A stretch of DNA of 64,000 nt from Enterococcus sp. MMGLQ5-1 (GTDB lineage Bacteria; Bacillota; Bacilli; Lactobacillales; Streptococcaceae). Position numbers and translations under genes: made by a program. Position 1 is the stretch's first letter; every line of letters starts with the position of its first letter. Location: the NCBI RefSeq assembly GCF_013155265.1, contig NZ_JABJXU010000005.1, positions 124,001 to 188,000 of the forward strand, written 5' to 3'. Below the pieces are notes generated by a model. It saw only the letters and a list, made by a program, of their open reading frames with translations. It searched no databases and had not been told where the DNA came from. Positions 44,694 to 55,184 of the stretch are shown here, piece by piece.

Positions 44694-44821
44694 TTAGTGC
44701 TCCTCACAAGTCTTCAAAAGTTGATGATGCTTTAATTTTTTGACTACGAAAAATAATAAATCCCAATCTATGTAAAAAAACTATACAGCTTAAGCAGCCA
44801 CCTCTTATTCAGCAAGCTTAA

Positions 44822-46108
44822 TTATTCAAAAAGCTCATTGATTACTTGACCATCAACAATTGTTGGAAAAGTAGTCAAATTTAATATTTTGGCGAAAGTA
44901 GGCGCCTCATCAACCAGTCTCGCCTGAGCAATTTTTTTACCCTTGGCAATCCCTGGTCCAAATGCGACTAGGGTTGTTTGGTAATTTTCTTTTTCAGGAG
45001 AAAAGCCATGAACTGCTCGATAACGTTCAGATTGACCGATTGTCTTGGCATCAACCTTTTCAACCGGCTGTCCTACTGATTCATCAATAAAATAATAGCC
45101 TCTTTTAGCTTCCAACATTAAGGTACAATTTGGGTCTGCGCCAAAGGATTCCGCACGGTCGTGACTATAGATTGCCGCAATCTCATGGATGTTATGGAGC
45201 TCCGCCCTAATTTCTGACACCGTTATGTCAGATTTTGGATTAAGATAAACATAGGCTGAGCCATCACAGCTTTTACAATAAACATCCCAATTTGCTGCAA
45301 CTGTACCATCACTTCGCACCGTCAACCAACCCATTTTGGCAAATAGTACGTTGATACGAATCATCGAATGAACATCAATTTGATAATGATCACCCAGCAA
45401 GACAAAAACGGTGTCTGAATAGGTACCGGCTATTTTAGTTGCCTCAATAATTTTTGCGACATTTTCATCGAGCTGCTTTTTGGCTGTTTCAGCCTCTGGG
45501 CTATTGACGCCATGTGCATGACGCATACTATCCAAATTAACTAAGTGAACCGCCGTCAAATCTGGCTGTTCATGAATAATTGTATCCACCGTGCAGGCAG
45601 TAATAAATTGATCTAAGTAAGGCTGATTAATCCCTTGACGCAATTTGCCATAGCGTGCATTCATTTTGACTAAAAATAAAGATGAGCTCGCTTGAAATGA
45701 CGTTAATACCTGATTCGTCCAGATACGATTTGGAAAAATTTCCGCAATATTAAAATCAATAGCTGCCTTAGCACAAACAGGCCATAAAAAAGCTGCTGTT
45801 TTTAATTGATGACGTTTGGCATAATCAAAAATAGTTGGTACCTGAATATCCTCGGCATACCAAAACCAATCTGGCGACTTTCGCTTACTTTGCAATTTGG
45901 TATTGTTTACAATACCATGAATATTTGGAAAAAAGCCAGTCATAATGGTGGTATGAGATGGATAAGTTAATGATGGATAGATTGCCTCAACCTGCTCAAC
46001 ATGGCAGCCGTCTGCTATTGCAGATTGAATTGTTGGTAAATCTGCTAAATCGCCCTTTAAGTCTGCAGCACCTAATGCATCCAATGAAATCACTACCAAT
46101 TTAGTCAT
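44822..46108 (-). CDS. NPP-type phosphodiesterase/alkaline phosphatase family protein
   Basis: A 428-residue protein of the nucleotide pyrophosphatase/phosphodiesterase branch of the alkaline phosphatase superfamily. Metal and nucleophile positions are Asp10 (ISLDALG) and Thr48 (YPSLTYPSHTTIMTG); later ligands lie in HAHG, LLGDHYQ and AVHGFSPE. There is no signal peptide, so it is cytoplasmic. The substrate is unknown. Confidence 0.85.
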   Translation of the reverse strand: MTKLVVISLDALGAADLKGDLADLPTIQSAIADGCHVEQVEAIYPSLTYPSHTTIMTGFFPNIHGIVNNTKLQSKRKSPDWFWYAEDIQVPTIFDYAKRHQLKTAAFLWPVCAKAAIDFNIAEIFPNRIWTNQVLTSFQASSSLFLVKMNARYGKLRQGINQPYLDQFITACTVDTIIHEQPDLTAVHLVNLDSMRHAHGVNSPEAETAKKQLDENVAKIIEATKIAGTYSDTVFVLLGDHYQIDVHSMIRINVLFAKMGWLTVRSDGTVAANWDVYCKSCDGSAYVYLNPKSDITVSEIRAELHNIHEIAAIYSHDRAESFGADPNCTLMLEAKRGYYFIDESVGQPVEKVDAKTIGQSERYRAVHGFSPEKENYQTTLVAFGPGIAKGKKIAQARLVDEAPTFAKILNLTTFPTIVDGQVINELFE

Positions 46109-46330
46109 TGATTACGCTCCCTTTCTCGCGTCAACATTTACAGTTTACCTTAAAAAAAATATCTAGTTGTTAAAGTAATGTAAAATTCATTTAATCTCTT
46201 TTTTAAAAGTATCATAAAAAAAGAATTCTATAAAATATAACGACTAGCTACTAAAAAATCCGCCAAATTGCACGGATGATTGTTTATAATTTTTAGACTA
46301 TGGTAAGTTGAAATGCTCTAATTATTTTAA

Positions 46331-47152
46331 TTAGGCCTCAGCCAAAAATTGTTTCACTAATGCTTTAAATCTAGTCTTAAGCTGATTGGTTACCGCCACA
46401 ACTTCGTCATGATTCAATTCTGTTTGCATACCTGCTGCCTTATTAGTAATTGCTGAAATACCGAGTACGCGTATCCCGCTATGATTGGCAACGATTACTT
46501 CTGGTACAGTTGACATTCCAACCGCATCGCCGCCAACTGTTCTAGCTAAATGGATTTCTGCTGGCGTTTCATAGCTTGGACCAGAAAATCCCATATAAAT
46601 ACCTGATTGAAGCCGTATTTTCAAATCTTTTGCTACTTTTGCTAGTAATTGAAGGTATTGCCTATCATATGCCTGTGACATATCTGGAAAGCGTGGCCCA
46701 AATGCTTCTAAATTGTCACCAATTAATGGATTATTGCCCATAAAATTAATATGGTCTGTAATTGCCATTAAATCACCTGCTTCAAAATTTATATTCACGC
46801 CACCTGCCGCATTGGTCACTATCAACCCTGTCGCCCCAAGTGCCTTCATAATACGTACTGGATAGGTAACTACTTGCATACTGTGCCCTTCATAATAATG
46901 AAATCGACCTTGCATCGCCAATACCGTTTTCCCTGATAAAGTACCATAGACAAGCTGACCTGCATGACCAACTACGGTTGAGGCTGGAAAGCCTGGAATT
47001 TCTTGATATGGAATTTCACGCACGTTCTCAATTTCAGTGACTAAATCCCCTAGCCCAGAGCCCAAAATTAAACCAAATTCAACACTGCCCACGCCTTGTG
47101 CTTTTAAATAACTCACTGTTTCTTCAATTAAAATCTGATTAATTTCTGTCAT
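46331..47152 (-). CDS. punA: Purine nucleoside phosphorylase, trimeric PunA type
   Basis: A 273-residue enzyme splitting inosine and guanosine with phosphate. Signatures are LILGSGLGDL, GRFHYYEGHSMQ, TNAAGGVN, YMGFSGPSYETPAEI and AITNKAAGM. It lies 39 nt downstream of deoB; the two genes form a nucleoside salvage unit. AAGGGTGA lies upstream of the ATG. Confidence 0.95.
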   Translation of the reverse strand: MTEINQILIEETVSYLKAQGVGSVEFGLILGSGLGDLVTEIENVREIPYQEIPGFPASTVVGHAGQLVYGTLSGKTVLAMQGRFHYYEGHSMQVVTYPVRIMKALGATGLIVTNAAGGVNINFEAGDLMAITDHINFMGNNPLIGDNLEAFGPRFPDMSQAYDRQYLQLLAKVAKDLKIRLQSGIYMGFSGPSYETPAEIHLARTVGGDAVGMSTVPEVIVANHSGIRVLGISAITNKAAGMQTELNHDEVVAVTNQLKTRFKALVKQFLAEA

Positions 47153-47191
47153 CTAATCACCCTTCTATCTCTTTGCTAAGAATATATTGAC

Positions 47192-48373
47192 TTAGCATAA
47201 TGCACTTAAAAAGCTTTTTCCGTTTTCCGTTGGTCGTATGCCAAAATTTTCCGCAATCGTGGCCGATATATCCGCATAATGTCCAATCGGTAAAATGCCC
47301 GATTTTTTAAAGCTTGGACTATAAGCTAGTAATGGCACATATTCCCGTGTATGATCTGTACCTGAATAGGTTGGATCATTGCCATGATCAGCTGTTATTA
47401 GCAATAAGTCATCTGAATTCATTGCATCATATATTTCTGGTAAACGTCCATCAAAAGCTTCAATCGCTCTTGCATAACCAACTGGATCACGACGATGTCC
47501 ATATAGAGCGTCAAAATCAACAAGATTGGTAAAGCTGATGCCTTCAAATGATTTACGCATCACCTTTAATAACTGATCCACGCCATCCATATTACTTTTA
47601 GTCCGAACAGCATCTGTGATACCTCTACCATTAAAAATATCATTAATTTTACCAACAGCATAAACTGTTTTATCTGCCGCTTTCAAATGGTCTAATACTG
47701 TTTCACCAAAAGGATTTAAGGCATAATCATGACGACCACTTGTTCGAATAAATTGACCAGGCTCTCCAATATAAGGACGTGCAATAATTCGACCAATCAT
47801 ATATGGATCGTCTAGGGTAATTGAGCGAACATACTCACAAATTTGATAAAGCTCCTCTAGTGGAATAACAGACTCATGCGCTGCAATCTGCAATACGGGA
47901 TCAGCAGAGGTATAGATAATCAAATCACCGCTTTTAAGCTGCTCTGCTCCGAAATCAGCAATTACCTCTGTGCCTGAATATGGCTTATTAGCCGCTCTAA
48001 TCACTTTTCGACCCGAAAAGATTTCAATTTTTTTTAATAAATCTTCTGGAAAGCCCTCTGGAAAAACTCTAAATGGTATTTTTATATTCAGCCCCATAAT
48101 CTCCCAATGACCAGTCATCGTATCTTTGCCCGCTGAAACCTCCTCAAGCTTAGTAACGTAGCCTAAAGGGGCTGCAACTCGTTGAATACCTTCTAATGCC
48201 TCTGGACGTGGAATCAAGCCTAGTCCCAGCTTTTCTAAATTCGGTACGTTAAGACCAGCTACTTTTGCAATATGGCCTATTGTGTCACTACCCAAGTCAT
48301 TAAAAGCTGCTGCATCTGGTGCCTCGCCAATTCCAACTGAATCTAATACAATTAAATGTACACGCTTAAACAT
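47192..48373 (-). CDS. deoB: Phosphopentomutase DeoB
   Basis: A 393-residue manganese-dependent mutase interconverting ribose-1- and ribose-5-phosphate, the step after PunA. Signatures are [28 protein letters not shown] and [10 protein letters not shown]. Its first gene position with punA behind is the usual salvage order. AAAGGAAG precedes the ATG. Confidence 0.95.
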   Translation of the reverse strand: MFKRVHLIVLDSVGIGEAPDAAAFNDLGSDTIGHIAKVAGLNVPNLEKLGLGLIPRPEALEGIQRVAAPLGYVTKLEEVSAGKDTMTGHWEIMGLNIKIPFRVFPEGFPEDLLKKIEIFSGRKVIRAANKPYSGTEVIADFGAEQLKSGDLIIYTSADPVLQIAAHESVIPLEELYQICEYVRSITLDDPYMIGRIIARPYIGEPGQFIRTSGRHDYALNPFGETVLDHLKAADKTVYAVGKINDIFNGRGITDAVRTKSNMDGVDQLLKVMRKSFEGISFTNLVDFDALYGHRRDPVGYARAIEAFDGRLPEIYDAMNSDDLLLITADHGNDPTYSGTDHTREYVPLLAYSPSFKKSGILPIGHYADISATIAENFGIRPTENGKSFLSALC

Positions 48374-48651
48374 TTCATCTTCCTTTCAAAATACATCACT
48401 TGATTAAAGTATCCTCACCCTTCTAGTTTATGAATAAAAAACTAAAAAGAAAAGACATTCCGAAATTTAAATTTCCAGAACAGATAAAATAACATTTTAT
48501 TTATATAATATTAATAATTATTTTACGTTATAACTATCAAAATATTAATTATAAGACAAAAATATTGATTATTAATAATATATTTATGAATATAGCTTGC
48601 TTTTAAATATTGAATTTGAGATGATTTTTTTAGGAGTAAGGAGATTAAAAA

Positions 48652-49809
48652 ATGACAAATCAAATCAAGCTGCCTGATGAAGTGATTCAAGCATTAGGCA
48701 TTAATCAAGATAGCGAATTAGAGCTTCAGGTTAACAACCAAAAATTAACAATTCAAGTCGCCAATCATCGACCAGCTAATCAAACAATTATCTTAAGATG
48801 GTTTTTAATACCATCAATTTTAGCAACAATTGCCTTTATAAGCTACTTTATATTTAATAATATCAATCAAATTAACTTTACAGGCAGCAACTCAATTGCA
48901 ACAATGGTCATTATTTTGGGATTATTTAGTGGTATCTGCACCTTCGCATTTTTCTTTATTCGTGGAAAAAAACGTAATACACGGTATCTAAAGGACATCT
49001 ATTGGCGAAATTTCCCCACGATTATCTTTTCCTTTGCAATCATTTTAGGCATTATTTTACTTGGCCTTTTCTGGTTTTTAGGCATTATTTTCGAACGAGC
49101 AAGCTTCGACTTATTTACAGCAACTATTCTTTTTTTCATATTTGTAGCTGTTGTTAACTATTTAATGATTTTATTCGCCCTTTCTATCTCACCAACTGTA
49201 ATAATTACTCTTTTAATCTCAGTAATCGTTGGCGGTGTGGTTATTTCAATGGCCACCAATAGTCAACATCTTTGGTGGCAGAAAAACTTTAGCTTTCTCG
49301 GAACTGAGCACGCTAACTATGGTTGGCAGTTTAATCTGACGCTTGTTCTTTCGGCACTCTTATTGTCTGCTCTATTAGATTATTTATTTGTTGCTATTCA
49401 ATATAAAAAATCAGATTACTATTGGCGACTTTGGAGTTTAAGGATTTTATTGAATTTAATTGCAATTAGCTTAGGCGCAGTAGGTATTTTCCCTAACAAC
49501 GGTTTGGGTAGACTTCATGAATTACATAATCATGCCGCAATGTCACTTGTTTATCTTATTATTATTTTAATCATCGGCATTCGTTGGTTATTACCAAACG
49601 TAACCAAAGAATTTCTAACCATTTCATATTTAATTGCTGCAGTTATCGTCATTGCCAGAATTCTTTTCAGTACCATTGGCTATTTATCATTAACCGCCTT
49701 TGAATTAATTTCATTCTTTCTGGCTTTTAGCTGGATTTTACTATTAATTCAAAATTTGAATCGTTTAAGTGTCGACATTGATCCAACATATTATCTAAAG
49801 CTAGAATAA
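48652..49809 (+). CDS. Membrane protein with AbrB/MazE-like N-terminus
   Basis: A 385-residue protein. Residues about 5-36 (IKLPDEVIQALGINQDSELEL, then LTIQV) read like a SpoVT/AbrB-type swapped-hairpin domain. About ten membrane helices follow from residue 48, in a DUF998-like pattern. A DNA-binding-type domain fused to a polytopic membrane protein suggests a membrane-tethered regulator or a domain reused for oligomerisation. AAGGAG precedes the ATG. It is a lone plus-strand gene. Confidence 0.72.
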   Translation: MTNQIKLPDEVIQALGINQDSELELQVNNQKLTIQVANHRPANQTIILRWFLIPSILATIAFISYFIFNNINQINFTGSNSIATMVIILGLFSGICTFAFFFIRGKKRNTRYLKDIYWRNFPTIIFSFAIILGIILLGLFWFLGIIFERASFDLFTATILFFIFVAVVNYLMILFALSISPTVIITLLISVIVGGVVISMATNSQHLWWQKNFSFLGTEHANYGWQFNLTLVLSALLLSALLDYLFVAIQYKKSDYYWRLWSLRILLNLIAISLGAVGIFPNNGLGRLHELHNHAAMSLVYLIIILIIGIRWLLPNVTKEFLTISYLIAAVIVIARILFSTIGYLSLTAFELISFFLAFSWILLLIQNLNRLSVDIDPTYYLKLE

Positions 49810-49817
49810 TTAAAAAA

Positions 49818-49858
49818 GGATCGCAGTTCCGATTTAATCGGAAACTACGATTCTTTTT
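49818..49858. terminator. Bidirectional terminator overlapping the yfhO stop codon
   Basis: TTCCGATT pairs with AATCGGAA, extended outward by imperfect pairs (GGATCGCAG with CTACGATTC), and T-runs lie on both sides. The last six codons of the yfhO-type gene lie inside the hairpin. Confidence 0.85.
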
Positions 49859-52419
49859 TTAGAATCATACACCTGACAGGATACGAGCAGAAATAAACCA
49901 ACAATTGAAATAATTAAACCGATTTCAAAGGATTTTGAGCGATATTGAAGAACGACTTTATGCTGTCCCTCAGGCAGCTTAACACCAATAAAAGCATTTA
50001 ATAATTTAATTTTCTTGACAGGACGACCATCAATCCGAACTTGCCAATTTTCATCATAAGGAATTGATAAAAATAAGATTTCATCCGCCTTCGCTTCAAT
50101 TGTTCCCTCAAGCTTATTTGATTGACCGTCATAGGTAGAAATATATTGTTTATTATTTTCAGATGAGTATGCTTGAACCGCCTCAGTTAAAGCTTGCTTA
50201 TCTAATGTCTGTAAGGATTGGGTTAGATTTTTACTACGCTTAAGACCGCTGGTCTGAATATGTAAAACAGTCCCCTTTTCAAAATAGCCTAGCTTTACTA
50301 AGCAACGACTAGTTAATTCAATTTTTGTTGAAATTAATTGACCATTTACCTTAATTTGATAGCTAGCATTCTTATCAGGGTGAACATCAAGATAAGCTTC
50401 CCCTGTCGCACCAGTTATCACCTGCCAGTCATTGTCGGTCGTCCTAATTGCTTTTTCGGACGGCTTAAAAAGCATAAAATCATTTTTTCCGAGCATGGCT
50501 TGTGCCAAAAGATTTTGGTTATCAAAGGGTGCGTTTATTTTAAGCTTAAGCTGATTAAAGTTTGCTGGTACTGCATAGCCGATACTTGACTTGCTTTGAT
50601 TACTACTATATGCAGCAACACGTCCACTTTGATAAACAGGTACTTCACCTTCTTCTTGATGCTCTGAGAAGATGTATTGAACATTTAACAGATAATTTGT
50701 GAACGCCGTTGAACCAACATCAGAAATTCGTCGCTGATTCTTAGAAAATAAACCTAGATTTTGTAGTGTTAGCCTTAAATCATTATTTAAGGTTGAGCTA
50801 TAAGACGAAATGGCATAATAGTTATTCATCATCGCCTGATTATAACCATTATCAATCCCACAAATATCATTTTGAACCCTAAAAAGAGAACGATCAGTTT
50901 GACGAATCTTCTGCACCAATCCTTTAGTTAATCGACCAACCTCTGATTCCTTCTGTGAAAATTCAGATGATTGACCAAAAGGTGCATCAGAAATCATTTG
51001 ATAATAATTAACACCTAGCTCAATGACAAAAATTGATAATATTAATGGCAACATGGCACGCCGCCGCTTTTTTATTTTTAAAAGAACCGCGAATAAATAA
51101 AAACTAACAATTGAAATAATTAGCAATTTAAAATCCGGCACTTCTAAGGTATAGTTCGTCATGTATGCGGGGAAAAACTTAGGCATATTTTCATTCAAAA
51201 ATTTCAATGAAAAATAACCAATTACCATGGCAAGTGCAGTAACTGTCGGAATGATAAATACATTCTTTGAAATATTTGACCACTTCAGATTTGACCAAGA
51301 TTCATAGGCAATCACAATCAAGAAAAATGAAAGCATATAAGCATTCCGATAAGGGAAGCCTGCAGTCATTTGAAACATATGCCAAATCGCATTAAAGGTT
51401 TGAATCATAAAGCTAAAAAATAAAACGGCAATCATGCCTAGCTTTAATCTTTTTTCTTTTATTGAAACCTTTTTTTCAAAGAAATACAATACAACTAAAA
51501 TAATCGTCAAGGTGCCACAATAGATATTGGGTAAATGCGATAAACGGCTTGCATAGCTTGTCGAATCCATGCCAATTTGTAAAAAGAAATCTGTGAAAAA
51601 GCGGGGATATGGTAAAAATGTTAATGCTGAAACCTCTGTTTTACCTGTGCTTAACATACCAATGACTGCTGGAATCAAAATAAATGCACTGAGCATTGCC
51701 CCAATCACTGATTGGCGAACAAATAAAAGGAATGTCGACTTAGTTTGCTGCCAGTATGATTTCAACGAAGTGAATGAAGTTGTCTTCATTGTCCAATAAA
51801 AATAATAAAAAAGAGCAAATAGACAGGTCATATAGCCAAGATAATAATTAACAATAATCGTCGCTGCCAGAGTAAGCGTATAGGCGAGCGTTCGACGCTC
51901 ATCAATTAATTTTTGTAGATATAAAACAACTAACGGAAATAAAATCACAGCATCTAGCCACATAATATTAAATTGATAAATGACCACATATGAGCACAAT
52001 GCGTAACCCAAGCTGAAAAATATTTGTGTTGTGCTATTATGCTTAAAGGTTTTTCGCAAATAATAATTCATGGTCGCACTGCAGCAGCAAATTTTCAATA
52101 AAATAACACAGGTCACCATGGTATCCAACGCAAAATTAGGCACTAACAAGAATAAAAAATTAAACGGGCTCATTAAATAATAGGCTGCCAATGGTAAAAT
52201 ACCATCGCCCATACCAGTTGAGAACGAATAGATTAAGCTTTCTTTACCTAACAACATTTGTTTTAAGTACGAGAAAAATGGCGTATATTGCGCGCCTAGA
52301 TCACTCATCATTAAATTATAATTGCCGAATGGTGTAATATTTAAAATCATCATAATTGGAATTAAGACGACAAGTGGTAACAAAAAGCTCAAAATTTGGT
52401 ATAAAATACCTTTTTTCAT
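49834..52419 (-). CDS. YfhO-family polytopic membrane protein
   Basis: An 861-residue protein with about 12 helices in the first 480 residues, a large outside domain (about 490-835), and a final helix before the basic tail. The family is linked to glycosyl transfer onto lipoteichoic acid in Listeria and Bacillus (GtcA/Csb-YfhO-type systems). GGAAGAGG precedes the ATG at 52419; the ATG at 52446 lacks a site. No partner glycosyltransferase is adjacent. Confidence 0.87.
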   Translation of the reverse strand: MKKGILYQILSFLLPLVVLIPIMMILNITPFGNYNLMMSDLGAQYTPFFSYLKQMLLGKESLIYSFSTGMGDGILPLAAYYLMSPFNFLFLLVPNFALDTMVTCVILLKICCCSATMNYYLRKTFKHNSTTQIFFSLGYALCSYVVIYQFNIMWLDAVILFPLVVLYLQKLIDERRTLAYTLTLAATIIVNYYLGYMTCLFALFYYFYWTMKTTSFTSLKSYWQQTKSTFLLFVRQSVIGAMLSAFILIPAVIGMLSTGKTEVSALTFLPYPRFFTDFFLQIGMDSTSYASRLSHLPNIYCGTLTIILVVLYFFEKKVSIKEKRLKLGMIAVLFFSFMIQTFNAIWHMFQMTAGFPYRNAYMLSFFLIVIAYESWSNLKWSNISKNVFIIPTVTALAMVIGYFSLKFLNENMPKFFPAYMTNYTLEVPDFKLLIISIVSFYLFAVLLKIKKRRRAMLPLILSIFVIELGVNYYQMISDAPFGQSSEFSQKESEVGRLTKGLVQKIRQTDRSLFRVQNDICGIDNGYNQAMMNNYYAISSYSSTLNNDLRLTLQNLGLFSKNQRRISDVGSTAFTNYLLNVQYIFSEHQEEGEVPVYQSGRVAAYSSNQSKSSIGYAVPANFNQLKLKINAPFDNQNLLAQAMLGKNDFMLFKPSEKAIRTTDNDWQVITGATGEAYLDVHPDKNASYQIKVNGQLISTKIELTSRCLVKLGYFEKGTVLHIQTSGLKRSKNLTQSLQTLDKQALTEAVQAYSSENNKQYISTYDGQSNKLEGTIEAKADEILFLSIPYDENWQVRIDGRPVKKIKLLNAFIGVKLPEGQHKVVLQYRSKSFEIGLIISIVGLFLLVSCQVYDSKKRIVVSD

Positions 52420-52558
52420 AACTACCTCTTCCAAATAAATACTCATTATTTTTTATTTTAAATACATAAATAAATAACGCCTTTTTATTATACTAACTAT
52501 TTGAATATATCCAAAGCAAAAAGGTAGAGTTTAAGGGATGTTTAATAAATCTGGATTG

Positions 52559-53329
52559 CTAAATAAAATAAATTGTTGAAATTAAATATAAAATGATAAT
52601 ATGCAGTGGATAAAAAATGTAAAAAAACCATTTTTCACTTCTACCTTTTTTACCATTATATAAGTAGATAGGAACCAATGAAAAAACCATCAACCATTGA
52701 GTGCCTTTTGGATCTGAAATAAATACCAAGAGACTTAAGGCAAACAAGGTAAGATACTGGGCCCAACGCATATCTCGAAAGATATAAAATAAAAGCGCTA
52801 ATAAAACATAAGGTAAGCCTCCTTCAACCATTAATAAATTCGGTATATATTTTAAAACACCCGTTCTAATCGGCTGAGGTATAAAATCTAAGGTCATTAA
52901 GAAAAGGGATAGTGGCGTAATACTTATAAAAGCAATCAATCCAATAGCTGCTTTTTTAACATATTTTTCTGTACCAAAAAAGCCATCATAAATCCACATC
53001 GCACATAAGCCTAAAAATAAGGTTCCAAATATCGAATTTATTAATTGAACCTTATCATTTGGAAATAAGGCTGAAACCCCATAAAATAAAAATTGACAGA
53101 CCCAATAGCCAAGCAAAAGATTAAGCATATAGCGCTTGCGATTATGCGTAAAGTGAAAGCCCTCGGCACTTAAAAAAAGAAAAATTGGAGCTACTAACCG
53201 ACCAAGCATATTAAACCACATCGGCACACCTTCAAAATATAGCATCTGATGAATATGATCAAATACCATTAAAACAATACCAAGCATTTTCAAATCAAAA
53301 GTCGTTAATCTTTTTTTTATTAAATTCAA
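52559..53329 (-). CDS. TraX-family membrane protein
   Basis: About 256 residues with some eight helices. LKMLGIVLMVFDHIHQMLYF and GRLVAPIFLFLSAEGFHFT are TraX-family segments. TraX acetylates F-pilin N-termini, while chromosomal relatives in Firmicutes are uncharacterised, possibly envelope acyltransferases. The strong GGAGG site fits the TTG at 53329; the ATGs at 53356 and 53344 are alternatives with poorer sites. There are no conjugation genes nearby. Confidence 0.8.
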   Translation of the reverse strand: MNLIKKRLTTFDLKMLGIVLMVFDHIHQMLYFEGVPMWFNMLGRLVAPIFLFLSAEGFHFTHNRKRYMLNLLLGYWVCQFLFYGVSALFPNDKVQLINSIFGTLFLGLCAMWIYDGFFGTEKYVKKAAIGLIAFISITPLSLFLMTLDFIPQPIRTGVLKYIPNLLMVEGGLPYVLLALLFYIFRDMRWAQYLTLFALSLLVFISDPKGTQWLMVFSLVPIYLYNGKKGRSEKWFFYIFYPLHIIILYLISTIYFI

Positions 53330-53468
53330 GATTTTATCCTCCATAAAATAACTCATCTTTCTATATCAATATCATTATTTTATCATCTCGAATCCATTTA
53401 TAAACTTACACTTTTGTTAGCTAGAAATAACAATCCAAGCCCAGCCTTTTAGCAATTCAAGAAACGGT

Positions 53469-54494
53469 CTAAATTATCTTCGATAACTCTTGAATATGAG
53501 TTTCTCTAGTCGCCCAGCTAGTCGCAAATCGAACAATTTGATGGGCATCATCATAGGACTCCCAAATTGAAAACTTAACTGTACGCTGGAGCTCGGCGAC
53601 CTTTTTGTTACTTAAAATGAAAAATTGCTGATTGGTTGGAGAATCGATATATAACTGATACCCTTTATCAATAAATAATTGTTTTAATTTATTAGCCATT
53701 TTAATCGCATGCGCACTTAATTCAAAATATAAATTATCTGAAAACAAAGTTAAAAACTGAATGCCTAATAAACGTCCCTTTGCTAAGAGTGCACCTTGCT
53801 GCTTAATCCTTGTAACAAAATGCTTGGGCTCGTTATTTTTAGTAAATACGACCGCTTCCCCACACAATGCCCCTATTTTCGTACCACCAATATAAAAGAC
53901 ATCAGATAGCTTTGCAATATCTGCAATCGTTAAATCAGAGGAGTCACTCATAAGCCCATAGCCTAGGCGTGCACCATCTATGTAAAGTGGTATCTCATGC
54001 TTTCGACAAACCCTAGAAAGCAGCTCTAGCTCTTCACGTGTATATAGCGTGCCATATTCAGTCGGATAAGAAATGTAAACCATACCTGGAAATACCATAT
54101 GCTCGTGATTAACATCCTGATAAAAATGGTTAAGATACTGACTAACCTGATAGCCATCTAATTTACCTTCCTTACCTTCAAGGGTCAGCACCTTATGCCC
54201 AGAAAACTCAATGGCTCCAGCCTCATGTGTACTAACATGACCACTGTCTGCTGCAATCACACCTTGATAATTATCCAGCATAGTATTAATCACAATCTGA
54301 TTGGTTTGTGTTCCTCCAACGAGAAATCTAATTGTGGCTGTTGGACATTGAATTACTTCCCTTATTTGATCCATTGCCTTCTTAGAAAATTCATCCTCTC
54401 CATAGCCAGATTCTTGAATCATGTTTGTCTCTACTAGCGCCTTTAGTAATTTTTCATGAGCACCCTCAGAATAATCATTCTCAAAAGAAATCAT
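53469..54494 (-). CDS. ltaE: Low-specificity L-threonine aldolase
   Basis: A 341-residue PLP enzyme cleaving threonine to glycine and acetaldehyde. The PLP lysine lies in FYIGGTKIGALCGEAVV; other motifs are NDYSEGAHEKLL, GGTQTNQ and IDGARLGYGL. The ATG follows the MarR-type stop directly (TAAATG), with GGAGG inside the end of that gene, so translation is coupled. Confidence 0.92.
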   Translation of the reverse strand: MISFENDYSEGAHEKLLKALVETNMIQESGYGEDEFSKKAMDQIREVIQCPTATIRFLVGGTQTNQIVINTMLDNYQGVIAADSGHVSTHEAGAIEFSGHKVLTLEGKEGKLDGYQVSQYLNHFYQDVNHEHMVFPGMVYISYPTEYGTLYTREELELLSRVCRKHEIPLYIDGARLGYGLMSDSSDLTIADIAKLSDVFYIGGTKIGALCGEAVVFTKNNEPKHFVTRIKQQGALLAKGRLLGIQFLTLFSDNLYFELSAHAIKMANKLKQLFIDKGYQLYIDSPTNQQFFILSNKKVAELQRTVKFSIWESYDDAHQIVRFATSWATRETHIQELSKII

Positions 54495-54938
54495 TTATAA
54501 ATCCTCCATTTCAGTTACCATTATTTTTTCTAGTAATCTTTCAATCTTTTTCATTGATATAATTAATTCATCTATTTCTGAAGGCTCTAACCTCTCAAAA
54601 AGAGCTACTACCTTTTGATTTGATTCTTTATCAACATATTCATTCAAATCTCGACCCTTCTTAGTCAAATACAAATGAAACAATCGATTATCTATATCAT
54701 CTCTAATCTTATAAATAAGATGCGCTTTTTCTAATTTACTAACCATTCTGCTTAAATATCCCTTATTGATTGCTAAGTATTTAGATAGCGCATTAGCAGT
54801 AGCACCAGGATTTCGAGATATTTCACCAAGAAGACGCATCTCTGCCATTGAATAATTTAAATCAAAAACATTTTGATCAAATACACCCAAAAGTCTTGAA
54901 TAATAACGATTGAACTTTCTGATTTCTTGCACGTTCAT
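54495..54938 (-). CDS. MarR-family regulator
   Basis: A 147-residue winged-helix regulator. The recognition region is NPGATANALSKYLAINKGYLSRMVSKLE, followed by the wing DDIDNRLFHLYLTKKG. It is coupled to the downstream threonine aldolase gene, which may be its target. No cysteine sensor is evident. GAAGGTG precedes the ATG. Confidence 0.9.
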   Translation of the reverse strand: MNVQEIRKFNRYYSRLLGVFDQNVFDLNYSMAEMRLLGEISRNPGATANALSKYLAINKGYLSRMVSKLEKAHLIYKIRDDIDNRLFHLYLTKKGRDLNEYVDKESNQKVVALFERLEPSEIDELIISMKKIERLLEKIMVTEMEDL

Positions 54939-55112
54939 AAAATTTCACCTTCATCAAATTAGTTTAATTGATCAACTATTGTTTATCATATTTTTTAAAG
55001 TTGCTTTTGTCAACCATTTTTTGAAAATACTCTATTAATAAATAAGCTAATTCAGTTGCTGAAATCCCTTAAAAAAACAATTTTAATTTCATGTAATTCT
55101 ATAAATCAAAAA

Positions 55113-55142
55113 AGTATCTACACTAAGAAAGCTGTAGATACT
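55113..55142. terminator. Terminator of the large adhesin gene
   Basis: AGTATCTACA and TGTAGATACT with a 10-nt loop, T-rich on both sides; the adhesin gene ends 43 nt to the right. Confidence 0.85.
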
Positions 55143-55184
55143 ATTTTTATTGATAACAAAAGAATTACTATAAATTTTAAAATA

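Noticed and set aside
52559-53329. TraX as evidence of a conjugative element
   Set aside because: TraX-family proteins are common on Firmicutes chromosomes; no relaxase, coupling protein or type IV secretion gene is near.
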